Below, piece by piece: positions 47,852 through 56,268 of a stretch of 64,000 bases of DNA. The notes beneath the pieces were generated by a model. The model was not told where the DNA came from, searched no databases, and was given only the letters and a program-made list of their open reading frames with translations. A program made the position numbers and the translations under genes. How positions within the stretch are numbered: the stretch's first letter is position 1; every line of letters starts with the position of its first letter. The DNA comes from Vibrio maritimus (GTDB lineage Bacteria > Pseudomonadota > Gammaproteobacteria > Enterobacterales > Vibrionaceae), in assembly GCF_021441885.1 (NCBI RefSeq), contig NZ_CP090438.1:1-64000 (forward strand), written 5' to 3'.

Positions 47852-47869
47852 TGTGAGAGATCTCTCACA
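47852..47869. promoter_or_regulatory. VarA/GacA (UvrY)-type activator site of csrB
   Basis: TGTGAGAGATCTCTCACA is a perfect 18-bp palindrome fitting the GacA/UvrY upstream activating sequence. It is centred about 100 bp upstream of the inferred csrB start and 28 bp from the end of the exporter gene. The weak -35 of csrB agrees with activator dependence. Confidence 0.85.
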
Positions 47870-47897
47870 CGCTGCGTGTCGAATGGCGCAAAATACC

Positions 47898-48554
47898 CTA
47901 AAGGCCGGAAATCACCTGAGTGAAGATGGTCACACCAATTCCAGAAAACAGCACACCACATAGCCCATCGATGTAGATAGCCGCTGATCCAAGCTTACGC
48001 TGCATGCGCTTAGTCGATAGCGCCCAGGCTAAAAACGAGAACCAAGCCAAGGAAAGCGACCATAGAATTACGAGAGCCGCCACTTTACCCGGAATCGACA
48101 TGGTTGATGGCACCAAGCTAGACATCAAACTAATAAAGAACACCAAGGCTTTCGGGTTGAGAATATTGGTGGTAAAGCCGCGAGAGAACGCCTGTCTTCG
48201 GCTAGAAAGCAGAAGACTAGGGTCATTGGCAAGGTCACTTGGCTGGTGGCGCTGTGCCCATCTACCCCATACGGAGCGCAAGGCGCCAATACCAAGGTAA
48301 AGCAAATAGCTGCCGCCAGCGATTTGCACCACGGCAAACAGTGTTGGGTGCTGATGTACGACATAGCTCACGCCCGTTAGACTGAAAATAGAGTGCAGCA
48401 AGATGCCAAATGACAGCCCCAGTGCAATATAAAAGCCAGTCTGGCGTCCAAATCGAGTCGCATTTTGTACCACGAGCGCAAAGTCTGGGCCTGGGCTCAT
48501 GAGGGCAACAAAGTGCACCGTGGCGAGAGTGACTAGAATAGTGATTTCGTTCAT
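47898..48554 (-). CDS. LysE/RhtB-family amino-acid exporter
   Basis: The 218-residue membrane protein has about six hydrophobic segments and the family opening HFVALMSPGPDFALVVQNATRFGRQTG plus FTTNILNPKALVFFISL. It resembles RhtC-type threonine or homoserine exporters, but the substrate is not certain. It is 17 nt downstream of rarD on the minus strand, so the two probably form an operon. Its 3' end abuts the csrB activator site. Confidence 0.88.
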   Translation of the reverse strand: MNEITILVTLATVHFVALMSPGPDFALVVQNATRFGRQTGFYIALGLSFGILLHSIFSLTGVSYVVHQHPTLFAVVQIAGGSYLLYLGIGALRSVWGRWAQRHQPSDLANDPSLLLSSRRQAFSRGFTTNILNPKALVFFISLMSSLVPSTMSIPGKVAALVILWSLSLAWFSFLAWALSTKRMQRKLGSAAIYIDGLCGVLFSGIGVTIFTQVISGL

Positions 48555-48571
48555 TGTTTTCTGTATCTGTA

Positions 48572-49489
48572 TTACTGAGTTTTAGCCATTGTCTTCTTAT
48601 TGCTGCGATTGGTTTTTAGTCCATCGAAGCTAAATACCACCAATGCACCCCAAATGAAGGCAAAGGTGAGCGCTTTATCTAACGTAAAGGCTTCGCCATA
48701 CACGAGTACCGCAAGCAAGAACATTAAGCTCGGGCCAATGTATTGGAAAAAGCCAAGAGTCGACAGCTTCAAGCGTGTCGCCGCACCGGTAAAGCACAAT
48801 AGTGGTAGCGTGGTAACGATACCTGCAGAGATAAGCAGGAGGTTCAGTGTCGTGCTGTTATCCATCATATTGGACGTCGCCGTATCCGCGATAAATAGCA
48901 CATAAATCGCGGCAGCTGGCAACATCACTAAGGTTTCAATGAATAGCCCGGTTTGAGCATCTAAACTGACTTTCTTGCGCAGCAAACCGTATAGGCCAAA
49001 GCTCATAGCTAGCGCGAGGGCGACAACGGGTACCGAACCAAATGCAATAAGCTGAATTAGAACGCCGATGGTGGCAAGTGCGACCGCAAACCACTGCAGT
49101 TTTCTAAGTCGTTCACCTAAAAACAGCATGCCGAGTATCACGTTGATGAGCGGGTTGATGTAGTAACCCAGGCTAGCATCGAGCATGTGATTGGCGTTAA
49201 CCGCCCAGATAAAGATAAGCCAGTTAATACCAACGAGCAGTGCGGTGGTGACTAGGTAGCCCATCTTCTTTTTAGAGCGCAGCACATCGCGAACGCTGCG
49301 CCAGCGTCGACCAAAATGCAGCAAGACAGTCAGCAACACAAATGACCAGATCACTCGGTGGCTGAGAATTTCTAGGGGAGAAACGCTACCTAGTGCCTTA
49401 AAGTAGATAGGGGCGATACCCCACATTGTGTAGGCACCGATGGCGAGCAGTACGCCTTGTTTGGCTCTTTGTTGTTCTTCTAATGACAT
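48572..49489 (-). CDS. rarD: RarD-type EamA transporter
   Basis: The 305 residues form about ten TM segments of the EamA/DMT superfamily (RarD/chloramphenicol-sensitive protein group; AKQGVLLAIGAYTMWGIAPIYFK; NPLINVILGMLFLGERL; LGFFQYIGPSLMFLLAVLVYGE). Start 49489 (MSLEEQQRAKQG) is assigned because the 48 codons upstream in frame are non-conserved and lack an SD. Its physiological substrate is unknown. It is divergent from recQ. Confidence 0.88.
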   Translation of the reverse strand: MSLEEQQRAKQGVLLAIGAYTMWGIAPIYFKALGSVSPLEILSHRVIWSFVLLTVLLHFGRRWRSVRDVLRSKKKMGYLVTTALLVGINWLIFIWAVNANHMLDASLGYYINPLINVILGMLFLGERLRKLQWFAVALATIGVLIQLIAFGSVPVVALALAMSFGLYGLLRKKVSLDAQTGLFIETLVMLPAAAIYVLFIADTATSNMMDNSTTLNLLLISAGIVTTLPLLCFTGAATRLKLSTLGFFQYIGPSLMFLLAVLVYGEAFTLDKALTFAFIWGALVVFSFDGLKTNRSNKKTMAKTQ

Positions 49490-49694
49490 GCAAATTTTCT
49501 CAAGAGCAGGTCTGTGACCTAAAAGGGGGAGGAAAGCGTTTGAGTATAACGTGTTGTGGTGTTTTGGACTATTTAATGCTCGATCTGAAGCTACTTTTTC
49601 TTCACCTCGCAGAGCAAATTGAGTTTCCTTCAAGTGACAACCCCTCTACAATGTAGCGTTTTCAACCCATCAAAGACTTTCATCAGGATATTGC

Positions 49695-51530
49695 ATGACA
49701 GCCGTACTCGCTGCAGAACAATCTGAATCACTACCCAGTTCGCAGTCGGTCTTAGAGTCCGTTTTCGGCTATCAAGAGTTCCGTCCGGGACAGCAAGAGG
49801 TTATCGATAGTGCCATTGCGGGCAACGATGGACTAGTGATCATGCCAACCGGTGGTGGTAAATCTCTGTGCTATCAGATCCCTGCCTTGGTGAGACCCGG
49901 CGTGACCTTGGTTATCTCACCACTGATTTCCCTGATGAAAGATCAAGTAGACCAGCTCAAGGCTGACGGCGTCGCTGCAGAGTGCATTAACTCGACTCAG
50001 TCGAGAGAGGCGTTGATTGATATCTATCGCCGCATGAACAGCGGACAGGTCAAGCTGGTGTATGTGTCACCAGAGCGTGTGTTGATGCACGACTTCATCG
50101 AAAGGCTAGAGCATATTGAGCTGTCGATGATTGCCGTGGATGAAGCGCACTGTATTTCTCAGTGGGGGCACGACTTTCGCCCTGAGTATGCCGCACTCGG
50201 TCGACTAAAAGAGCAATTTCCCTACGTGCCCGTTGTGGCGCTGACAGCAACCGCCGACGATGCCACTCGAAAAGACATCATCCATAGGCTCAATCTACAA
50301 AACCCTCATGAGTATTTAGGCAGTTTCGACAGACCTAATATTCGCTATACCTTGGTCGAGAAGCATAAGCCGGTCTCGCAGATCGTGCGCTTTCTTGGCG
50401 AGAACAAGGGCGGCAGCGGAATCATCTATTGTGGTAGCCGTAAGAAAGTGGAAATGCTCACCGAAAAGCTTTGTGGCAACCATATTCGAGCGGCAGGCTA
50501 TCATGCCGGTATGGACACCGATGAACGCGCCTATGTTCAAGATGCGTTTCAGCGTGACGACATTCAGGTTGTGGTGGCAACGGTGGCCTTTGGCATGGGT
50601 ATCAACAAGCCGAACGTACGTTTCGTTGCTCACTTTGATATCCCGCGCAACATAGAATCTTATTACCAAGAGACCGGCCGTGCAGGACGTGATGGTTTAC
50701 CCGCAGAAGCCATGATGCTTTACGATCCTGCTGATATGGGCTGGCTGCGCCGCATGGTGGATGAAAAGCCAGAAGGACCACAAAAGCAGGTCGAGAATCA
50801 CAAGCTTAACGCCATGAGTGCGTTTGCGGAGGCGCAAACCTGCCGTCGTCAGGTACTGCTTAATTACTTTGGTGAGTACCGAGAGCAGCCTTGTGGTAAC
50901 TGCGATATCTGCTTGGATCCACCGAAGCACTTTGATGCCACCCAAGAGGCGCAAAAGGCGCTTTCATGTGTCTATCGCGTCAATCAAAGCTTTGGTATCA
51001 GCTATGTGGTAGAGGTGCTGCGTGGTATGTCGAATATCCGTATTCGCGAGCATGGGCATGACAAGCTCACCACTTACGGTATTGGTCGAGACCATAGTCA
51101 CGATTACTGGGTGAGTATCTTTAGACAGTTGGTGCATAAAGGGTTATTGAGCCAAAACATCACTCGTAACTCGACGTTGCAACTGACAGAAGAAGCGCGT
51201 CCTCTTCTGCGCGGTGAAACCACGCTGGAGCTTGCTGTACCAAGACTCGATACCGCGGCGCGCAGCGCGAAATCCGATAAGCTGGCGTCGAAACACTACG
51301 ACAAGAAGCTGTTTGCCAAACTACGTAAACTGCGTAAGTCGATTGCGGATGAAGATGGCTTGCCACCGTATGTGGTGTTCAGTGACGCGACCTTGATTGA
51401 TATGGCGGAAATTTTACCGACCTCGTACGGTGAAATGCTTGCCGTGAACGGGGTGGGTGAGCGCAAGCTTGAAAAGTATGCGGATCCATTCCTCGACTTA
51501 ATACAGGAGCATTTGACGGGTCATGGCTGA
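49695..51530 (+). CDS. recQ: ATP-dependent DNA helicase RecQ
   Basis: SF2 3'-5' helicase acting in RecF-pathway recombination and replication-fork processing. The 611 residues contain helicase motifs PTGGGKSLCYQ and DEAHCISQWGHDFRPEY, the RQC domain with zinc cysteines (CRRQVLLNYFGE; CGNCDIC) and a C-terminal HRDC domain. ATG 49695 follows AGGATATTGC. It overlaps the next small gene by 8 nt. Confidence 0.97.
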   Translation: MTAVLAAEQSESLPSSQSVLESVFGYQEFRPGQQEVIDSAIAGNDGLVIMPTGGGKSLCYQIPALVRPGVTLVISPLISLMKDQVDQLKADGVAAECINSTQSREALIDIYRRMNSGQVKLVYVSPERVLMHDFIERLEHIELSMIAVDEAHCISQWGHDFRPEYAALGRLKEQFPYVPVVALTATADDATRKDIIHRLNLQNPHEYLGSFDRPNIRYTLVEKHKPVSQIVRFLGENKGGSGIIYCGSRKKVEMLTEKLCGNHIRAAGYHAGMDTDERAYVQDAFQRDDIQVVVATVAFGMGINKPNVRFVAHFDIPRNIESYYQETGRAGRDGLPAEAMMLYDPADMGWLRRMVDEKPEGPQKQVENHKLNAMSAFAEAQTCRRQVLLNYFGEYREQPCGNCDICLDPPKHFDATQEAQKALSCVYRVNQSFGISYVVEVLRGMSNIRIREHGHDKLTTYGIGRDHSHDYWVSIFRQLVHKGLLSQNITRNSTLQLTEEARPLLRGETTLELAVPRLDTAARSAKSDKLASKHYDKKLFAKLRKLRKSIADEDGLPPYVVFSDATLIDMAEILPTSYGEMLAVNGVGERKLEKYADPFLDLIQEHLTGHG

Positions 51531-51825
51531 TTTTGGTCTTCGTGAATATATTGAACAGGAAGGTAAACTGCTTATCATCACGCCTTCCTTTGACTTTGAT
51601 AGTTTTGACTCGCTAGCGGTGTCGATGCTCGGCCAGCTTTCAGCTACGGTAGTAGAAAAGCAGTGGGATGCGGACATTCATACCTGGCTGGTGGATTTTG
51701 AAGGTTGTCGTATGCTGCTAAAAGGCGAGCATTACAGTGAGTCAATGTGGTTTGAGGCCTTGGATATTTCGGCGAGCAAAGAAGAGTTTGATTTCTTAGC
51801 GGGTCTATTTCGTCGCGGCTTTTGA
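51523..51825 (+). CDS. Small acidic protein coupled to recQ (DUF3630-like)
   Basis: 100 soluble residues, acidic, with no cysteine cluster or TM segment. It resembles the gammaproteobacterial DUF3630 family by its size and place next to recQ, but I have only pattern memory for that. The ATG overlaps the recQ 3' end by 8 nt, so it is translationally coupled; a link to RecQ or repair is inference. Motifs include DFDSFDSLAVSMLGQL and KGEHYSESMWFEAL. Confidence 0.75.
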   Translation: MADFGLREYIEQEGKLLIITPSFDFDSFDSLAVSMLGQLSATVVEKQWDADIHTWLVDFEGCRMLLKGEHYSESMWFEALDISASKEEFDFLAGLFRRGF

Positions 51826-51993
51826 CCTAATACATTCAGTTGTTAGCTCGAAAACGTTTGCTCTATTATCCTCTATTGCGCGTCAAATTGATTAATGTAT
51901 AATCGCCCGCCGCTGAGCTTAGTTAATCAAACAATGAGTTAAACAAGCAGGCACAATAAACCATTTTATTAGTCACTCGAGGCTTTGCCTCAA

Positions 51994-52030
51994 CTTGGGT
52001 TCCCTCAACCCCAAGCAAAACGAAAAAGGT
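51994..52030 (+). promoter_or_regulatory. Candidate preQ1-I riboswitch of yhhQ
   Basis: Stem CTTGGG / CCCAAG (51994-51999, 52010-52015) with loop TTCCCTCAAC, followed by the A-rich tail CAAAACGAAAAAGG. This is the compact H-type pseudoknot layout of preQ1-I riboswitches, and the tail GG lies in the yhhQ SD, able to pair with loop Cs. A small GAGGC / GCCTC hairpin (51978-51990) precedes it. preQ1 riboswitches are known upstream of COG1738 (YhhQ) genes. Confidence 0.7.
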
Positions 52031-52035
52031 ACAAT

Positions 52036-52707
52036 ATGAATCCGTTTTCTCCTGCGCAGCAGCGCAAAGCCCTGACATTTCTCGTTCTATTTCACTTGGT
52101 GATCATCGCATCCAGTAACTACTTGGTGCAGCTACCGTTTACTATTTTCGGTTTCCACACCACGTGGGGCGCATTTACTTTCCCATTCATTTTCCTTGCG
52201 ACCGATCTGACCGTACGTATCTTTGGTGCTGGTTTAGCCCGTAAGATCATCTTCTTGGTCATGCTGCCTGCGTTGGCGGTGTCGTATGGGTTATCGGTAT
52301 TGTTCTTTGAAGGGCAGTTCCAAGGCTTTGGGCACTTGGGTGAATTTAACCTGTTTGTTGCTCGTATCGCTGCGGCAAGCTTTATGGCTTACCTGCTGGG
52401 ACAAATACTAGATGTGCATGTTTTCAACCGTCTGCGCCAAATGAAGCAGTGGTGGGTGGCTCCGACATGTTCAACACTGTTTGGTAACGCGCTGGATACG
52501 CTAGCCTTTTTTGCTATCGCATTCTACCAAAGCCCAGATCCGTTTATGGCAGAGCACTGGACTGAGATCGCCTTGGTCGACTACGGCTTTAAGCTGGTGA
52601 TCAGTCTTGGTCTGTTTGTACCAATGTACGGCGTGCTGCTCAACTTCTTGGTTAAGAAGCTTACCGCAGTGAACCCAGAGTTAAAGGTGACCGGCGTAAA
52701 AGCCTAA
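52036..52707 (+). CDS. yhhQ: Queuosine-precursor transporter YhhQ
   Basis: COG1738 membrane protein that imports queuosine precursors (preQ0/preQ1) for tRNA modification. The 223 residues have about six hydrophobic segments, with FIFLATDLTVRIFG, FMAYLLGQILDVHVFNRLR and WWVAPTCSTLFGNALDTLAFF. Start 52036 (MNPFSPAQQ) is preceded by AAAAAGG; an in-frame ATG at 51985 would lie inside the riboswitch. The preQ1-type leader supports the role. Confidence 0.9.
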   Translation: MNPFSPAQQRKALTFLVLFHLVIIASSNYLVQLPFTIFGFHTTWGAFTFPFIFLATDLTVRIFGAGLARKIIFLVMLPALAVSYGLSVLFFEGQFQGFGHLGEFNLFVARIAAASFMAYLLGQILDVHVFNRLRQMKQWWVAPTCSTLFGNALDTLAFFAIAFYQSPDPFMAEHWTEIALVDYGFKLVISLGLFVPMYGVLLNFLVKKLTAVNPELKVTGVKA

Positions 52708-52729
52708 TGAGTCTCTAGAAGCTAAATAT

Positions 52730-52766
52730 AAAAAATCCCGAACTGTTTGGTTCGGGATTTTTTTTT
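52730..52766 (+). terminator. Bidirectional terminator yhhQ / gppA
   Basis: AAAAATCCCGAAC / GTTCGGGATTTTT stem with a 6-nt loop and a run of nine Ts. Confidence 0.92.
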
Positions 52767-52799
52767 CACAGTAATCAGCTTGAGCCGCTGGGATCAGGC

Positions 52800-54296
52800 T
52801 TAGACCGCCTGAATCGTCAATGGCCAACCGGCATCTGACTGTCGGTTAGACTCGATTTCCAGCTCTGCTGCTGACAGAGGATGGGCTTCTAACCACTGCT
52901 TGTCGATAGAGAGCGTTAGGCTGTTGCCTTCACACTGCACTGCAAATTGAGGCTGCAGATCACGCTGACGGCGGTGAGTAATGATCACCGATAAGCGCAG
53001 TAGTCGCAGTACGCGCTCGGCACTTTGTGTCGATAAAGCATGCTGCGATGGCAGTGGTGTCAGTTGGTCTTTGTATCGACGAACCACTTCAGCTAGCAGA
53101 TGCTTTTGCGCACGAGTAAAACCCGGTAGATCTAAGTTTTGAAGTAAGTACGCACTATGTTCACCGGCCTTTTTAAAGTCTAAGGTTAGGCCGATTTCAT
53201 GCAGTTTTGATGCTGCTTCAAGCAGTGCAATGGCATGTGGCTCTTCAATCCAGCTTTCATTACCACAGCTTACCAATAAGCTGGTGGCAGTAGCCGCAAC
53301 TTGATCGCCGTATTCCACATCGAGCTGACAACGGGTTTGCACGCTGTTAATCGTACGCGCACGAATGTCATCTTGTTGCAGCTCTTCGACCATGTCATAC
53401 ACCATGCCTTCGCGTAGCGCACCGCCCGCGAGTGTCATGGAGTCTATGTTCAACAGCTCAAAGATAGCGATTAGGATGGATAGGCCGCTTGGGAAAACCA
53501 AAGCCCGTTCCAGCGTTAGACCATCAATATCGAGCTCTTCGAGATGATCGGCTTGCATCGCTTGCTTTTGAAGTCGCTTGAGTTTGGCATGAGTGATGAC
53601 CTCATCCATACCTTGCGCCAGCATGATCTCTTGCAGAGCTTGAACTGTGCCACTGGCACCCACACACACGTCCCAGCCCAATCCCTGATACTGCTCTAGA
53701 ATTGGGGCGAGCGTCTGTTTGGCGCCTTCGATAGCGCGTTCGAAGTTGGCTTTGTTTAGCTGGCGGTCTTTAAAGAAACGCTCTAGCCAAGTCACGCAGC
53801 CCATTTTCAGACTGGTCAATGCTTTTGGCTCGAACCCTTCGCCAATAATAAGCTCGGTACTGGCACCGCCAATATCGACCACAAGGCGACGACCTGTACC
53901 GCCAGACGTATGAGCCACTCCTTTATAGATAGTCGCTGCTTCTTCTTCCCCGCTGATCACTTGGATTGGGTAGCCCAAGATTTGATTGGCCTTGGTTAGG
54001 AATACATCGACATTGGTCGCGGTACGCAGCGTTGCGGTACCGACGATACGGATGTTTTCCTTTGGGATATCCTGAAGTCGTTCTGCGAAAAGACTAAGAC
54101 AATCCCAACCACGTTGCATCGCTTCTTGACTGAGGGCCATCTCATCATCAAGGCCTGCGGCCAAACGCACCTTGCGTTTAATCTTGGCCATGGTCTGAAT
54201 GCTGCCATCGATATGACGTACAACCAACATATGGAAACTGTTGGAGCCAAGATCGATAGCCGCATACAAAGGTGAAGAATTCACTGCGAGACTCAT
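52800..54296 (-). CDS. gppA: Guanosine pentaphosphate phosphatase / exopolyphosphatase GppA
   Basis: Ppx/GppA-family hydrolase that converts pppGpp to ppGpp and degrades polyphosphate. The 498 residues carry the actin-like phosphate loops AIDLGSNSFHMLVV (from residue 13) and VVDIGGASTELIIG, the GEEEA catalytic-glutamate region (SGEEEAATIYKGV) and an HD-like C-terminal domain (AASKLHEIG). It is 52 nt downstream of rhlB; rhlB-gppA is the E. coli order, so GppA is preferred over Ppx. Confidence 0.92.
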   Translation of the reverse strand: MSLAVNSSPLYAAIDLGSNSFHMLVVRHIDGSIQTMAKIKRKVRLAAGLDDEMALSQEAMQRGWDCLSLFAERLQDIPKENIRIVGTATLRTATNVDVFLTKANQILGYPIQVISGEEEAATIYKGVAHTSGGTGRRLVVDIGGASTELIIGEGFEPKALTSLKMGCVTWLERFFKDRQLNKANFERAIEGAKQTLAPILEQYQGLGWDVCVGASGTVQALQEIMLAQGMDEVITHAKLKRLQKQAMQADHLEELDIDGLTLERALVFPSGLSILIAIFELLNIDSMTLAGGALREGMVYDMVEELQQDDIRARTINSVQTRCQLDVEYGDQVAATATSLLVSCGNESWIEEPHAIALLEAASKLHEIGLTLDFKKAGEHSAYLLQNLDLPGFTRAQKHLLAEVVRRYKDQLTPLPSQHALSTQSAERVLRLLRLSVIITHRRQRDLQPQFAVQCEGNSLTLSIDKQWLEAHPLSAAELEIESNRQSDAGWPLTIQAV

Positions 54297-54348
54297 AAAA
54301 ACTGCTTACTTCCTGTTCAGATTACTGCTTATGTCAGATCTCGGCCTA

Positions 54349-55641
54349 TTAAGACCTTGGTGATCTTGGCCTTCTTTGAGGCTTTCTGTTTGATGGTCGT
54401 GAACCACCTGTGTTAGTACGACGAGGACCTGAGTTACGGCTCTTCATAACAAGCGGAGCAGGCAGTTCGGTCAACAGCGCGCTTGAGTCATAGTCAGACA
54501 CTGGAATGGAGTGCTCGATATACTCTTCAATCGCTGGCAGGTTGATCGCGTACTCTTCGCAAGCAAAGCTGATTGAGTGACCACTTGCACCAGCACGGCC
54601 TGTACGGCCAATACGGTGAACGTAATCTTCACAGTCGTCAGGTAGGTCGTAGTTGAATACGTGCGTTACTTGAGGGATATGTAGACCACGCGCTGCAACA
54701 TCCGTCGCAACCAGAATATCCACATCACCTTTTGTGAATTGCTCAAGGATCTTCTCACGCTTCTTCTGCGGTACATCACCAGTCAAAAGACCTACGCGAT
54801 GGCCGTCAGCAGCTAGGTGGCCCCACACTTTTTCACATTTATGTTTGGTGTTAGCGAAGATAATAGCGCGATCCGGCCATTCTTCCTCTACCAGCGTTTG
54901 CAGTAGCGCCATCTTTTCATTGTTTGATGGGTAGAACAGCTCTTCTTGAATGCGGTGACCCGTCTTTTGCTCAGGCTCAACAACCACGTGCTCAGGGTTA
55001 TGCATATGTTCAAACGCAAGCTCTTGTACACGGTAGGACAAGGTTGCAGAGAACAGCATGTTGAGACGGTCTTTAGGCTCAGGCATACGGCGGAACAAAA
55101 AGCGAATGTCTTTAATAAAGCCAAGGTCGAACATACGGTCGGCTTCATCAAGCACTACAGCTTGAATGTTGTTGAGGTTAAAGACACGCTGCTTGTAGAA
55201 GTCGATAATACGTCCACAGGTACCGATAAGGATATCGACGCCCTGTTCCAGCTTAGCAAGCTGCTTGTCGTAGCTATCACCACCGTACGCAAGTGCTGTT
55301 TTCAGACCTGTGCTTTCAATGAGCGGCTTGGCATCATTGTGGATCTGGATAGCAAGTTCGCGCGTTGGAGCCATGATGATCGCGCGCGGTTGTGTCGCTT
55401 TGCGGCCCTCATGCTCAGGCGTATTTAACAGGTGATTAAAGGTAGCAGTGAGAAACGCGAGCGTTTTTCCAGTCCCGGTTTGGGCCTGTCCTGCAATATC
55501 TCGGCCGGCGAGCAGTACCGGCAGCGCCAAGGCTTGGATAGGGGTACAATATTCGAACCCTTTTTTTTCCAATCCTTCAATGATTTGCGGGTGCAAATCT
55601 AAATCGGCGAACTTTTGCTCTGTGATATGCGTCTTTTTCAT
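54349..55641 (-). CDS. rhlB: DEAD-box RNA helicase RhlB
   Basis: RNA helicase of the RNA degradosome; it unwinds structured RNA for PNPase and RNase E. The 430 residues contain the Q motif (GFEYCTPIQALALP), AQTGTGKT, PTRELA, LDEADRMFD, SAT, and HRIGRTGRAG, with a basic, disordered Arg/Pro-rich tail (from about 400). It is divergent from trxA (108 bp), as in E. coli. Confidence 0.96.
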   Translation of the reverse strand: MKKTHITEQKFADLDLHPQIIEGLEKKGFEYCTPIQALALPVLLAGRDIAGQAQTGTGKTLAFLTATFNHLLNTPEHEGRKATQPRAIIMAPTRELAIQIHNDAKPLIESTGLKTALAYGGDSYDKQLAKLEQGVDILIGTCGRIIDFYKQRVFNLNNIQAVVLDEADRMFDLGFIKDIRFLFRRMPEPKDRLNMLFSATLSYRVQELAFEHMHNPEHVVVEPEQKTGHRIQEELFYPSNNEKMALLQTLVEEEWPDRAIIFANTKHKCEKVWGHLAADGHRVGLLTGDVPQKKREKILEQFTKGDVDILVATDVAARGLHIPQVTHVFNYDLPDDCEDYVHRIGRTGRAGASGHSISFACEEYAINLPAIEEYIEHSIPVSDYDSSALLTELPAPLVMKSRNSGPRRTNTGGSRPSNRKPQRRPRSPRS

Positions 55642-55749
55642 CGGTATAGAATATCAGCTTAAGCTTGCAATACGAAGGTAAATACATTCCAATAGGAGAT
55701 CTAATTGTTGGTGATTATCTCATCAATACAAAAAATATCGGAGTGAAAG

Positions 55750-56076
55750 ATGAGTGAAAAGATTTTGCAGCTGACGGATGACGGTTTTGAAACTGATGTA
55801 ATTAATGCTGCAGGCCCGGTTCTTGTTGACTTCTGGGCGGAGTGGTGTGGTCCTTGTAAGATGATTGCCCCAATCCTCGATGAAATCGCAGATGAGTACG
55901 AAGGCAAACTCACTATCGGCAAGCTAAACATCGACCAAAACGCAGGTACTCCACCTAAGTTTGGTATCCGTGGCATTCCAACGCTACTACTTTTCAAAGA
56001 TGGCGGAGTGGCAGCGACTAAGGTTGGCGCACTGTCAAAAACTCAGCTAAAAGAGTTCTTAGACGAGAACTTATAA
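55750..56076 (+). CDS. trxA: Thioredoxin 1
   Basis: General protein-disulfide reductase. The 108 residues match E. coli TrxA in length and carry the active site WCGPC (32-36) and the cis-proline loop RGIPTLLLF. GGAGTG precedes ATG 55750. A strong terminator follows, so it is a single-gene unit next to rho as in E. coli. Confidence 0.97.
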   Translation: MSEKILQLTDDGFETDVINAAGPVLVDFWAEWCGPCKMIAPILDEIADEYEGKLTIGKLNIDQNAGTPPKFGIRGIPTLLLFKDGGVAATKVGALSKTQLKEFLDENL

Positions 56077-56089
56077 TGAGAAGTAACGA

Positions 56090-56127
56090 AAACCGTGTAT
56101 CTTAACAAATACACGGTTTTGTTTTTT
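56090..56127 (+). terminator. Terminator of trxA
   Basis: AACCGTGTAT / ATACACGGTT stem with an 8-nt loop and long T-run. Confidence 0.92.
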
Positions 56128-56268
56128 TCAAAGCTAGACTAGACTCTTTTTTAGTGATAATTTATCGCACGTTAATTAAACAAGTGTTCACTTCTTGGTC
56201 GATCCTGTGACCAAATCCTTCTTAACAACAAAACAGATCCTATTTTGACTAAACAAACATCCACCACA

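Noticed and set aside
54946..55428. 160-aa frame antisense to rhlB
   Set aside because: Shadow of rhlB codon usage; no independent signals.
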